The notes beneath the pieces were generated by a model. It made no database searches, was not told the origin of the DNA, and saw nothing but the letters and a program-made list of their open reading frames with translations. From Sphingomonas faeni (GTDB lineage Bacteria > Pseudomonadota > Alphaproteobacteria > Sphingomonadales > Sphingomonadaceae), in NCBI RefSeq assembly GCF_003053745.1, contig NZ_QAYE01000001.1, positions 1-64,000 on the forward strand: a stretch of DNA of 64,000 bases. The letters are read 5' to 3'. The stretch's first letter is position 1. Each line of letters begins with the position of its first letter. Shown piece after piece: positions 16,942-24,716 of the stretch. A program made the position numbers and the translations under genes.

Positions 16942-17892
16942 TTAAGTCGCGAACGAGTTGGCGAGGCTGCCCATCGTCAGCGCCCAGCCGTCGACCAACA
17001 CGAACAGCAGCAGCTTGAACGGCATCGAGATGATCGTCGGGCTCAGCATCGCCATGCCGAGCGACATCAGCACGGTCGCGACGACCAGATCGATGACGAT
17101 GAACGGCAGGAAGATCAGGAAGCCGATCTGGAACGCGGTCTTCAGCTCGGACGTGACGAACGCGGGGAGCAGCACCGAGAAGGGGATGTCGGTCGGCGTC
17201 GCGTACGGCCCGGACTTGGCGATCTGCGCGAACATCGTGACGTCCTTGATCCGCGTCTGCTTGACCATGAACGCGTGCAGCGGGACGCCTGCGGTGGTGA
17301 TCATCTGCGTGCCGGCGAGCTGCCCGGCGGCATAGGGTTGGATCGCGGTCGTGTTGATCTGGCTGATCGTCGGCGCCATGATGAAGAAGCTGAGGAACAG
17401 CGACAGCCCGAGCAGCACCTGGTTCGGCGGGGTCTGCTGAAGCCCGAGCGCCTGGCGCAGGATCGCGAGCACGATGATGATCCGCGTGAAGCTGGTCATC
17501 ATCAGCAGAATGCCCGGCAGGACCGTGAGCAGCCCCATGATGATGAGGACTTGCAGGCTGAGCGAGAGCGAGCCGCTCTGGCCGGTATTGCCCGCGGCCT
17601 GCCCGCCGAGCTGGCCAAGCGCGCGATCGACGGCGTCGCCGACCGCCGGGTTGGTCGGAGCGGGGACGACTTGCGCGAACGCCGGCATTGCCAGGAACAG
17701 GGCGAGCAGGAGGGCTAGGCCGATCCATACCAAGCTGTTTCCTCGCGAACGCGGGGATCCAGGACCTAGCAGCGCACCGTTGGTGGCTCCTGGATTCCCG
17801 CGTACGCGGGAAAACGGCTTCGCGGAGGATGCGGCGAACAGGGCAGGGCCTGAGCCTTTCCGCGTCACCGTCGGACGAGCGACCGCGCTCAT
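16942..17892 (-). CDS. fliP: Flagellar export gate protein FliP with repeat-derived N-terminal extension
   Basis: A core export-gate membrane protein. The body is standard: LQVLIIMGLLTVLPGILLMM, SFTRIIIVLAILRQALGLQQ, PPNQVLLGLSLFLSFFIMAP, and the C-terminal LLLFVLVDGW. The ATG at 17892 overlaps the fliO stop as ATGA like other joints in this operon, giving 316 residues against about 250 in most FliP proteins. The extra residues come largely from a palindromic repeat at 17737-17815 read in frame (SRVRGNPGATN...GPGSPRSRGNS). They precede the cleavable signal peptide WIGLALLLALFLAMPAFA. Either the signal peptide is internal, or translation starts downstream at a non-ATG codon near 17735. Confidence 0.9.
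   Translation of the reverse strand: MSAVARPTVTRKGSGPALFAASSAKPFSRVRGNPGATNGALLGPGSPRSRGNSLVWIGLALLLALFLAMPAFAQVVPAPTNPAVGDAVDRALGQLGGQAAGNTGQSGSLSLSLQVLIIMGLLTVLPGILLMMTSFTRIIIVLAILRQALGLQQTPPNQVLLGLSLFLSFFIMAPTISQINTTAIQPYAAGQLAGTQMITTAGVPLHAFMVKQTRIKDVTMFAQIAKSGPYATPTDIPFSVLLPAFVTSELKTAFQIGFLIFLPFIVIDLVVATVLMSLGMAMLSPTIISMPFKLLLFVLVDGWALTMGSLANSFAT
17737..17815. repeat. Palindromic repeat inside the fliP 5' coding region
   Basis: Arms at 17737-17766 and 17786-17815 are inverted copies of each other with a few mismatches. Each contains a smaller hairpin of the form TTCCCGCGTACGCGGGAA next to TCCAGGA. This type of element is common between genes in sphingomonads. Here it lies within an open frame without disrupting it. 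Confidence 0.8.
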
Positions 17893-18143
17893 GCGTCGAC
17901 CTTGTCGATCAGGTGCACGCCGCCACGGCCGACCGAGACGAGCAGCCGACGGCCCTCGAAATCGATCACCGCGAGGCGCAGGCCCGGCGAGATCATCATC
18001 GTTTCCTTGACGCCGATCAGCCGCGTCGAGGGCTTGCCCGGGATCCGGCTCTCGAACTTGCGCCACAGATACAGGCACCCGAACATCAGCCCGCACACCA
18101 GCGGGAGCAGGATGACGAGCTTGAGGATATAGGTCCAGAGCAT
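17889..18143 (-). CDS. fliO: Flagellar biosynthesis protein FliO
   Basis: An 84-residue membrane-anchored protein that helps assemble FliP in the export gate. One membrane helix (YILKLVILLPLVCGLMFGCL) is followed by a small beta domain typical of FliO: RLIGVKETMMISPGLRLAVI, then RRLLVSVGRGGVHLID. It sits between fliN and fliP as in most flagellar operons, 5 bp after fliN and overlapping fliP by four bases. Confidence 0.9.
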   Translation of the reverse strand: MLWTYILKLVILLPLVCGLMFGCLYLWRKFESRIPGKPSTRLIGVKETMMISPGLRLAVIDFEGRRLLVSVGRGGVHLIDKVDA

Positions 18144-18148
18144 CGGGT

Positions 18149-18439
18149 TCAGCCGCGCTTGTCTGGCGACACGAGCTCGGTCATCCGCACGCCGAAGCGC
18201 TCGCCGACCGTGACGACTTCGCCGCGGCCGATCAGCGTGCCGTTGACGAACACGTCGAGAAGTTCGTTGGCCTGACGATCGAGCTCGATAACGCTGGATT
18301 CGCCGAGCGCGAGCAGCTCGCGCAAGGTCAGGCTGGTCGAGCCGATCTCGACGGTCAGCTTGACGTCGACATCCTGGAGCAGCCGGAAATTGGCGGCGAC
18401 GGCAGCATCTACGGGGAAGCCTCCGGTCATGTCGTTCAT
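18149..18439 (-). CDS. fliN: Flagellar motor switch protein FliN
   Basis: A C-ring protein that forms the lower switch ring with FliM. It has 96 residues and is essentially one SpoA/surface-presentation domain: LLQDVDVKLTVEIGSTSLTL, ELLALGESSVIELDR and VFVNGTLIGRGEVVTVGERF. The ATG at 18439 overlaps the fliM stop; an ATG three codons later is also possible. It lacks a long N-terminal extension, as in the short FliN form. Confidence 0.95.
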   Translation of the reverse strand: MNDMTGGFPVDAAVAANFRLLQDVDVKLTVEIGSTSLTLRELLALGESSVIELDRQANELLDVFVNGTLIGRGEVVTVGERFGVRMTELVSPDKRG

Positions 18440-19398
18440 GCTGCAAATCCTTCGTCGAAACGGGTAATCGAGGTGAGCTGGATGGCGGCGAAACCATTGG
18501 ACGTGCCGACCGTGCCGCAGCCGAGCCGGTTGTTGCCGACCATCACCGGCACGTTGCCCGAGATGGTGATCGGGATCACGTCGCCGGGCTTCAGGTCCAT
18601 CAGCATTGTCAGCTTGACGATCGGTTCGGCGAGGACCGAGCGGATCGGGAAGCGCACGTTCATGGCTGCGCGCGTCAGTTCGGTGCGCCAGGCCGGATCC
18701 GGCTCGGCCGACTTGCCGACGACCTTCGCGGTCAGCGACGGCGCGTGCGGCTTCAGCGCGGAGACGGGGTAGACCAGGTCGAGGAACACCGGCTTCGCGG
18801 CGCCCGCGGCGATGCCGAAGCGCGTGACGATCATCGCGTCCTCGCCGTCGAGATCGGCGATCATCGCCGGGTTCACCTCGACGCGGGTCGGCAGGAAATC
18901 GAACCGCGCCATCGGCTCCCACGCGGTCTTGAGCGGCGCGGCGATCATCTGGCCAATCCGCGCGACCATCGCCTCGGCGGCGGGCGAGAACTCGGTCGGC
19001 AGCACGTGCGGCGCGGCGCCGGTACCGCCGAAGAACATGTCGAGCATCTCGAGCACGAACTTGCCGTCCATGATGCACAGCGCCTGCGCCATCCCCGGCG
19101 TCATGATCAGTGGAAGCCACGCGGTCAGTGCATCGCTGCGTTCCGCGCGGTAATCGGTGAAGCGCTGGACCACCAACGGCTCGGCCCAGCAGCGGACCTC
19201 CTGGCGCAGCAACGGCTCGAAGACGCCGCGCAGACCGCGTGCGAACCGCGCCGAGAGATGCTGCAACGAATGCAGGTCGCCGAACGGATTGAGCTTGGCC
19301 CCGCCGAGTACGCCTTGGTGCAACACGCCGTCCTTGGGCGCGCCGGAGCGATCCCGGTCGCGTCGCTCGCGCGTCTTTGCTGAGGCCTCGTTAACCAT
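18436..19398 (-). CDS. fliM: Flagellar motor switch protein FliM lacking the usual CheY-binding N-terminus
   Basis: A C-ring switch protein of 320 residues. The middle domain (residues about 45-230) contains LSARFARGLRG and FFGGTGAAP, where many FliM proteins have GGxGR. The C-terminal SpoA domain has LMDLKPGDVIPITISG and VGNNRLGCGTVG. The conserved N-terminal peptide of the LSQxEIDALL type, which binds phosphorylated CheY, is absent. The N-terminus is instead basic and polar (SAKTRERRDRDRSGAPKDG). The fliL stop lies only 3 bp upstream, so a longer start cannot restore it. Confidence 0.94.
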   Translation of the reverse strand: MVNEASAKTRERRDRDRSGAPKDGVLHQGVLGGAKLNPFGDLHSLQHLSARFARGLRGVFEPLLRQEVRCWAEPLVVQRFTDYRAERSDALTAWLPLIMTPGMAQALCIMDGKFVLEMLDMFFGGTGAAPHVLPTEFSPAAEAMVARIGQMIAAPLKTAWEPMARFDFLPTRVEVNPAMIADLDGEDAMIVTRFGIAAGAAKPVFLDLVYPVSALKPHAPSLTAKVVGKSAEPDPAWRTELTRAAMNVRFPIRSVLAEPIVKLTMLMDLKPGDVIPITISGNVPVMVGNNRLGCGTVGTSNGFAAIQLTSITRFDEGFAA

Positions 19399-19401
19399 GA
19401 C

Positions 19402-20028
19402 TCACTGAACGACGAAACTGGTAAAGTAAACGTTACCGATGCCGCCGAATCCTTCCTTCTGCTTGAGCGTATCGTTGATCGCTTTGGCGAGGCGGACCTG
19501 CAGCTGGCGCTTGCCGTCGCTGCTCATCACCTGCTCCTCGGTGGTGTCGCCGAGCGCCATCAGGATCGCCGAACGCACCGCGATGTCGTTGGTCTTGAGG
19601 TTGGTGATGACGGTGTCGTCATACGGCGTGGAGACCGCGACGCCGACCTGGACGAAGTGCACCGAATCCTGGAGATTCGAGGTGAAATCCTTCTCCAGTG
19701 GGTAGTAGGTGGAGGCGTATTTGTCGCCGCCCTGCCCTGCGGGGGGCTTCATCCCGTGGTTTTCGGGGGCTGCGTCCTCGCCGCCGTGACCGCCGCCTTC
19801 GCCGCCCTCGGTCGCGTGCTTCTGTTCGCTCTTAGGCACGAGCTTGGGCTTGCCGTCCTCGGCTTCGGCGTGGCCACCGCCACCGATCAGGCCGGCGTTC
19901 GAGGCATAGACGCCCGCACCGACGCCGCCGCCGACCAGCACCAGCAGCGCGACGCCGCCGATCAGGATCGTCTTCATCTTGCCCTTCTTCTTGGGGGCGG
20001 CGTCGGGCGTATCTTTATTGTCGCTCAT
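19402..20028 (-). CDS. fliL: Flagellar basal body-associated protein FliL
   Basis: A 208-residue inner-membrane protein that rings the stator. A basic cytoplasmic tail (PKKKGKMKT) and one membrane helix (residues about 20-42) come first. A long glycine- and histidine-rich linker follows, then a stomatin-like periplasmic domain with YYPLEKDFTSNL, VQVGVAVSTPYDDTVI and FGGIGNVYFTSFVVQ. The linker is longer and more acidic than in enteric FliL. It lies between fliK and fliM in the operon. Confidence 0.93.
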   Translation of the reverse strand: MSDNKDTPDAAPKKKGKMKTILIGGVALLVLVGGGVGAGVYASNAGLIGGGGHAEAEDGKPKLVPKSEQKHATEGGEGGGHGGEDAAPENHGMKPPAGQGGDKYASTYYPLEKDFTSNLQDSVHFVQVGVAVSTPYDDTVITNLKTNDIAVRSAILMALGDTTEEQVMSSDGKRQLQVRLAKAINDTLKQKEGFGGIGNVYFTSFVVQ

Positions 20029-20047
20029 GGTTTCGGGGTCCTTCGGT

Positions 20048-21220
20048 TCAAGCGATTCGAATGTCGTCGGTGACGGTGTCCGCGATCACGGCAGAGGTCG
20101 GCGCGGGGCGATTCGGGGTTTGCGGGGCGGCAGGCGCGCGCTGCTGTTGCGCGCCGCCGTCGCCGAGCGAGCCCTGTCCGAGCTTCAACCCGCGTGCTTC
20201 GGCCAGTTCGGCGAGCCGCGGTTGCGCGTCCGCCAACAAGGTCCGCGTCGCCGCCTGCTCGGCATTGAAGTGGACATGCACGGTATCGCCGTCCTTCTTG
20301 ACCGACACGTCGATCGCGCCGAGCGCGTCGGGGACGAGGCGGATGCGCGTATCGACCGCGTCGGCGGCGTCGCGGAGCATCTCAATCCGCTCGATCATCG
20401 CGTGGGGCCAGCGCTCCTGGCGCATGTCGAGCGGCGCCTGCTGCGCATCGGCGACCTTGATCTCGTGGGTCGCGGTGGCGCCGACCGGGCTCAGCGGCGT
20501 ATCGGAAGGCGCTGCCGGCGTGTCGGACTCGCCGCGCTTCTTGGTTGCCGCCTGGATCGCTGCGCCGAACACCGTTGCCGCCGACGCGACCGTGCCCGGT
20601 TGCGGCTGCACGACATCCGGTTGCGCGACGGCGAGGGTAACGGGTGCCGTGTCGGGCGTGGCCCAGCGCGGCGCGTCGGTGGTCGGCGTATCCGGCGTCG
20701 CCGGCGTTTTCATCGGCGGCATCGCAGCCATGATTGCGGCGGCAAGCTGCGTTGCGGGTGTGCCGCCGGCTTGCATCGGCGCAGGGGGCAGGGGTGGTTG
20801 TGGCTCTATCGCAGCCGGCGTGACGGACTGAGGCTGCGATTGCGCAAAGGTCGGGCGCTGCATGCCGGTTGGCTGATTGCCGGATGCATCGACGATGCGC
20901 GCACCGGTCGAGGCTGCGGGCGGGGAAACGGGCGGGGCAGGCGCGGGTGTCGCAACGATCGGCTGCCACACGAATGCGGGGTCGGGCGCTATGACGGGCG
21001 GCGGCAAGGCGTTGCCGGTCGCGGCGTCGTCCTGCCGGGTGTCGTCTTCCGCCGCTGCGGCAGGCATTCCGGAATCCGCGTCGTCGCTGACCCGCGCCAA
21101 CGACCCCGCAAAATCACCCGGCTCGCCGCTCGCCTTGGCGGAAGACGCACGCGGATGGAGCGGGACGGTACGGGGAAGGGTCGCGGTCTGGATCATGCGG
21201 GCACTCGCGTTCGGGCTCAT
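20048..21220 (-). CDS. fliK: Flagellar hook-length control protein FliK
   Basis: A secreted molecular ruler that sets hook length and triggers the FlhB switch. It has 390 residues. The first 250 are proline-, alanine- and threonine-rich with little order, as usual for FliK. The C-terminal hook-length domain is recognisable: MIERIEMLRDAADAVDTRIR, LVPDALGAIDVSVKKDGDTV, VHFNAEQAATRTLLADAQPR. It lies between fliJ and fliL. The start is uncertain between the ATG at 21220 and one at 21196, neither with a strong binding site. Confidence 0.88.
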   Translation of the reverse strand: MSPNASARMIQTATLPRTVPLHPRASSAKASGEPGDFAGSLARVSDDADSGMPAAAAEDDTRQDDAATGNALPPPVIAPDPAFVWQPIVATPAPAPPVSPPAASTGARIVDASGNQPTGMQRPTFAQSQPQSVTPAAIEPQPPLPPAPMQAGGTPATQLAAAIMAAMPPMKTPATPDTPTTDAPRWATPDTAPVTLAVAQPDVVQPQPGTVASAATVFGAAIQAATKKRGESDTPAAPSDTPLSPVGATATHEIKVADAQQAPLDMRQERWPHAMIERIEMLRDAADAVDTRIRLVPDALGAIDVSVKKDGDTVHVHFNAEQAATRTLLADAQPRLAELAEARGLKLGQGSLGDGGAQQQRAPAAPQTPNRPAPTSAVIADTVTDDIRIA

Positions 21221-21229
21221 ACCCCCCGC

Positions 21230-21655
21230 TCAGCAAGGATCGTGCCGAACTCTCCGGAAGGCGGGTGCCTCCTCCATCGCGCGGATCGCTTTCAGCACCG
21301 CATCGGCGTCGGCGCGCGCGAGCAGCTTCTCGACGGCGCTCTGGTCGCGCTTTGCGGCGCGGGTTGCTTCAGCAGCGCGCTCGACATGATATTCGGCGGC
21401 CTGCACGCGCTCGATCGCGGCGTTGGCGGATTGTTGCAGGCGGTCGCGGTAATGCGCGGCGGCGCCGAGCGACACGGCGACCTGCGTTTCATGGACCGGC
21501 GCGACGGCTTCGGCGAGCAGCGCGATGCGGCCGGACAACGCCTGTTCGCTGGCGAACTTGTCGTGCGCGCGTGCTTCGTCGGCGCGGGTCAGGCCGAGCT
21601 GGAGTGTGCGGACGCGGTGGATGCGCGCCAGCGTCTTGCCGCGGGCATCCGCCAT
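21230..21655 (-). CDS. fliJ: Flagellar export chaperone FliJ-like protein
   Basis: A 141-residue, almost fully helical protein, rich in alanine, arginine and glutamate, predicted to form a long antiparallel coiled coil. FliJ is the central stalk of the FliI ATPase ring and escorts chaperones. The assignment rests on length, coiled-coil character and position: it starts 1 bp after fliI and precedes fliK. Sequence conservation in this family is low. Confidence 0.8.
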   Translation of the reverse strand: MADARGKTLARIHRVRTLQLGLTRADEARAHDKFASEQALSGRIALLAEAVAPVHETQVAVSLGAAAHYRDRLQQSANAAIERVQAAEYHVERAAEATRAAKRDQSAVEKLLARADADAVLKAIRAMEEAPAFRRVRHDPC

Positions 21656-21656
21656 C

Positions 21657-22982
21657 TCAGCCGCCGAACACGCCGGTCAGCTCGGCGACCGCGTCGTTCA
21701 GCGAGACGTTCTCGTCGGCGTCCTGGCGAATATATTCCATGACCGCGGGGTGGCACGCGATCGCCGCGTCGATCGCGGGATCGGCGCCATGGCGGTACGC
21801 GCCCATCAACACGAGGTCGCGGTTTTCTTCGTAGGTGGCGAGGTGACGGCGAAGCGTCCGCGCGGCCTTGGCGTGGTGCGCGGGGACGATGTCTGTCATC
21901 ACGCGGCTGACCGACGGGCCGATGTCGATCGCTGGGTAGACGCCGCGCTCGGCGAGGTGGCGATTAAGGACGATGTGGCCGTCGAGGATCGAGCGGGCGG
22001 AGTCGACCACTGGGTCGTTGCCGTCGTCGCCGTCCGCCAGCACCGTGTAGATCGCGGTGATCGAGCCGCCCGTGTGGACGTCGACGCCCGCACGCTCGAT
22101 AAGGTTCGGCAGCATAGCGATGGCGCTGGGGGGGTAGCCTCTTGCCGACGCGGGTTCGCCGAGCGCGAGGCCGATCTCCCGACCGGCATGCGCTACTCGA
22201 GTCAGCGAATCCATGATCAGCAGAACCTTCTTGCCTTCGTCGCGGAAGGATTCGGCGATCGCGTGCGCCCGCAGTGCGCCGCGGATGCGGAGGACGGGGG
22301 AGTGGTTGGCGGGGACGGCGACGACCACCGAACGCTTGCGCGCTGCGCCGGCGACCTTGGTTTCGAGGAAGTCGGCGACTTCGCGCGAACGCTCGCCGAT
22401 CAGGCCGATGACGATCACGTCGGCCTGCGCGGCGCGGACGATCATGCCGAGCAGCACCGACTTGCCGACGCCCGAGCCGGCCATGATGCCGACGCGCTGG
22501 CCCTGGCCGATCGTCAGCAGGCCGTTGATCGCGCGCACGCCGACGTCGAGCGGTTCGAGTACGCGGCCACGGTCGAGCGGAGACTGGAGTTTCCCCGCGA
22601 GCGGCCAGCGCCCGGCGCCACGGATCGGGCCCAGACCGTCGATCGGCTTGCCGGCGCCGTCGACGACGCGGCCGAGCATGGCTGCCCCGACTTCGGCCTC
22701 TCCCGGCGCACCGATCGGCTTGACCGGTGCGCGCGGGAGAAGGGCCGCGGCGCCGCCTAGGTTCATCATCAGCGTACGGCCGTTGCGGAAGCCGATGACT
22801 TCCGCCTCGACGCTCGCCGCGCCTTCGCCGACCTGGCAGACCGTGCCGACAGGCAGCGTGAGGCCGACCGCTTCCATGAGCAGCCCGTCGAACGAGGCGA
22901 GGCGGCCGGAGACCTTTGGCTTGGCGACGAAATCGGCGTTGGAGAGGGTCTCGAGATAGTCGGCGGTAAAGCGGTTCAGCAT
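21657..22982 (-). CDS. fliI: Flagellar export ATPase FliI
   Basis: A cytoplasmic F1-beta-like ATPase that energises flagellar protein export. It has 441 residues from the ATG at 22982, which overlaps the fliH stop. Walker A is GIMAGSGVGKS and Walker B lies in KVLLIMDSLTR. The family signatures GLIGERSREV and ARGYPPSAIAMLPNLIERAG are present. A longer frame upstream only repeats the fliH 3' end in another frame. Confidence 0.96.
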   Translation of the reverse strand: MLNRFTADYLETLSNADFVAKPKVSGRLASFDGLLMEAVGLTLPVGTVCQVGEGAASVEAEVIGFRNGRTLMMNLGGAAALLPRAPVKPIGAPGEAEVGAAMLGRVVDGAGKPIDGLGPIRGAGRWPLAGKLQSPLDRGRVLEPLDVGVRAINGLLTIGQGQRVGIMAGSGVGKSVLLGMIVRAAQADVIVIGLIGERSREVADFLETKVAGAARKRSVVVAVPANHSPVLRIRGALRAHAIAESFRDEGKKVLLIMDSLTRVAHAGREIGLALGEPASARGYPPSAIAMLPNLIERAGVDVHTGGSITAIYTVLADGDDGNDPVVDSARSILDGHIVLNRHLAERGVYPAIDIGPSVSRVMTDIVPAHHAKAARTLRRHLATYEENRDLVLMGAYRHGADPAIDAAIACHPAVMEYIRQDADENVSLNDAVAELTGVFGG

Positions 22983-23713
22983 TTGGGCACCGGCACGCGA
23001 TCGATCGCCTGCGCGAGTTGGTCGAGCCACAATTCGGGGCCGTCTTCGACGATCGTCGAGGCGCTTTCGAGCACGAAGCTGCCGCGCGCGACGGCCGGAT
23101 CGCCCGCGGCGAAGATAGACTTCGGCAACCGGCCTTCGAGCAGAGCGACGTCGTCCGGATGGACGCGGAGCAATGCGGATTCGGCGGAGTCGGACAGGAG
23201 TTCGGCGGCCGACTCAATCCGGCCCGCGAGGACGTCGGGGGCGATACCGACTTCACCGACAAGTTTCGAGACCAGGAATAACACCGTCTGGCGGAGTTGG
23301 GCGGCGACGCGGTCGCGGTCGATCCGGTCGTTGCCGAGCGCGGTGGCGAGGTCGCCGAGCAGTGCGCCGTCGCGGGCGGCCGTCTCCTGTGCGGCAGCAG
23401 CCGCAGCGGCGAGACCCTCCGCATAGCCGGCGGCGTGGGCGTCGGCGAGCGGATCGATGAACGACGACTCGCTCACCGGATCGAGCGGATCCCAACCGGC
23501 GGTCGGGTTCACGTCCTTGTCCGCCGGGCTGAAGTGCTTGGGCGCGCTCGGCTCCGAGGAGAAGTTCGGCGACGCGAAGTTCGCGGGCCGCACCGTCGCA
23601 CGCTCGCGGATATCCGCTGCGGCGAACCCGGCGGGCGGTGCGAACGCGCTCGCCAGGATGTTGGCGGTCGTCGTGTGGCGCGATGCGAAGCCCGCGGTGA
23701 AGCCGTTAGACAT
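22976..23713 (-). CDS. fliH: Flagellar export apparatus regulator FliH
   Basis: A 245-residue stator-like subunit that binds FliI and the C-ring. A low-complexity N-terminal half is followed by a helical segment (ADAHAAGYAEGLAAAAAA) and a V-ATPase E-subunit-like C-terminal domain (QTVLFLVSKLVGEVGIAPDV, LLRVHPDDVALLEGRLP, ARGSFVLESASTIVEDGPEL). Its position between fliG and fliI, with 8-bp and 7-bp overlaps, supports the call. Confidence 0.9.
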   Translation of the reverse strand: MSNGFTAGFASRHTTTANILASAFAPPAGFAAADIRERATVRPANFASPNFSSEPSAPKHFSPADKDVNPTAGWDPLDPVSESSFIDPLADAHAAGYAEGLAAAAAAAQETAARDGALLGDLATALGNDRIDRDRVAAQLRQTVLFLVSKLVGEVGIAPDVLAGRIESAAELLSDSAESALLRVHPDDVALLEGRLPKSIFAAGDPAVARGSFVLESASTIVEDGPELWLDQLAQAIDRVPVPKC

Positions 23714-24716
23714 AATCGTCTTCCCCCCCGCCCATCTGGATCGTGCCGTCCTTCGCGAGCCCGCGTGCGATCGCGATCATCGCCTTCTGCGCCTCGAGAA
23801 CTTCGGCGAGCTTCATCGGCCCGCGTGCCTCCATCTCGTCGCGGATGCCGTCGGCGGCGCGCGCCGACATGCAGCCGAGGAAACGGTTGCGGATCGTTTC
23901 GTCGACGCCCTTCAACGACTTGGTCAGGATCTCGCTGTCGACGTTGCGGATCAGCGTGCCGAGATTCTTGTCGTCGAGCGCGAGCAGATTGTCGAAGACG
24001 AACATCGCCTCCTCGATCGCCTTGGCGACTTCGCGGTCGATCTTGAACAGTTTCGGCATGACGCGCTGTTCGGTCGCCTTGCGCGCACCCGACAGGATCT
24101 TGGCGGCCTCACGCGTCCCACCCAGCGTGACGCCCACCGATCCGGGCGCGGCCGTGGTACGGTTGGCGAGGACGATCTTCAGCGTCTCGACCGCCTCGGG
24201 CGTGATCGGTCCCAGCCGTGCGATGCGGTGGAGAATGTCGGGCTGGATCGCGTCGGGCAGCAGTTCGAGCACCTGGCCGCCGATCGACGCATCAAGATTG
24301 GCGATCAGCACGGCCGCGATCTGCGGATGCTCCTTCTCGATCATCGCGGCGATCTCGGGTGCGTCGAGCCAGTCGAGCAGTTCGAGTTCGCAGGCGGCCT
24401 CGGGCGGGGTGATGCGCGCGAGCACGCTTTCCGCTTTCTCGGGGCCGAGCGCGCGGTTCATTACCGCCTCGATCTGCGGGCGCGGGTCGAAGCCGATCGC
24501 GGTGCGCTCGCGGGCGCGGCCGACGAAATCGTCGAGCACGTCCTCGACTTCCTGCTCCGACACGTCGGCGACCTTGAACATCGCCGCGCCAAGCTGGCGC
24601 ACTTCCTCGGGCTCCAGCTTCTGGAGGATGGCCGCGGCCTCCTCCTCGCCGACGAGCATCATCAGCACCGCGGCGCGCTCGACGCCCGTGTAGGTGCGGA
24701 TTGCAGCCTCGCTCAC
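23706..24716 (-). CDS. fliG: Flagellar motor switch protein FliG
   Basis: The torque-generating C-ring protein that links FliF to FliM and contacts the stator. It has 336 residues, close to the family norm, with the three armadillo-like domains. Signatures are ERAAVLMMLVGEEEAAAILQ, the central EHPQIAAVLIANLD, and the C-terminal MFVFDNLLALDDKNLGTLIR with charged residues for stator contact. It overlaps fliF by four bases and fliH by eight. Confidence 0.97.
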   Translation of the reverse strand: MSEAAIRTYTGVERAAVLMMLVGEEEAAAILQKLEPEEVRQLGAAMFKVADVSEQEVEDVLDDFVGRARERTAIGFDPRPQIEAVMNRALGPEKAESVLARITPPEAACELELLDWLDAPEIAAMIEKEHPQIAAVLIANLDASIGGQVLELLPDAIQPDILHRIARLGPITPEAVETLKIVLANRTTAAPGSVGVTLGGTREAAKILSGARKATEQRVMPKLFKIDREVAKAIEEAMFVFDNLLALDDKNLGTLIRNVDSEILTKSLKGVDETIRNRFLGCMSARAADGIRDEMEARGPMKLAEVLEAQKAMIAIARGLAKDGTIQMGGGEDDYV

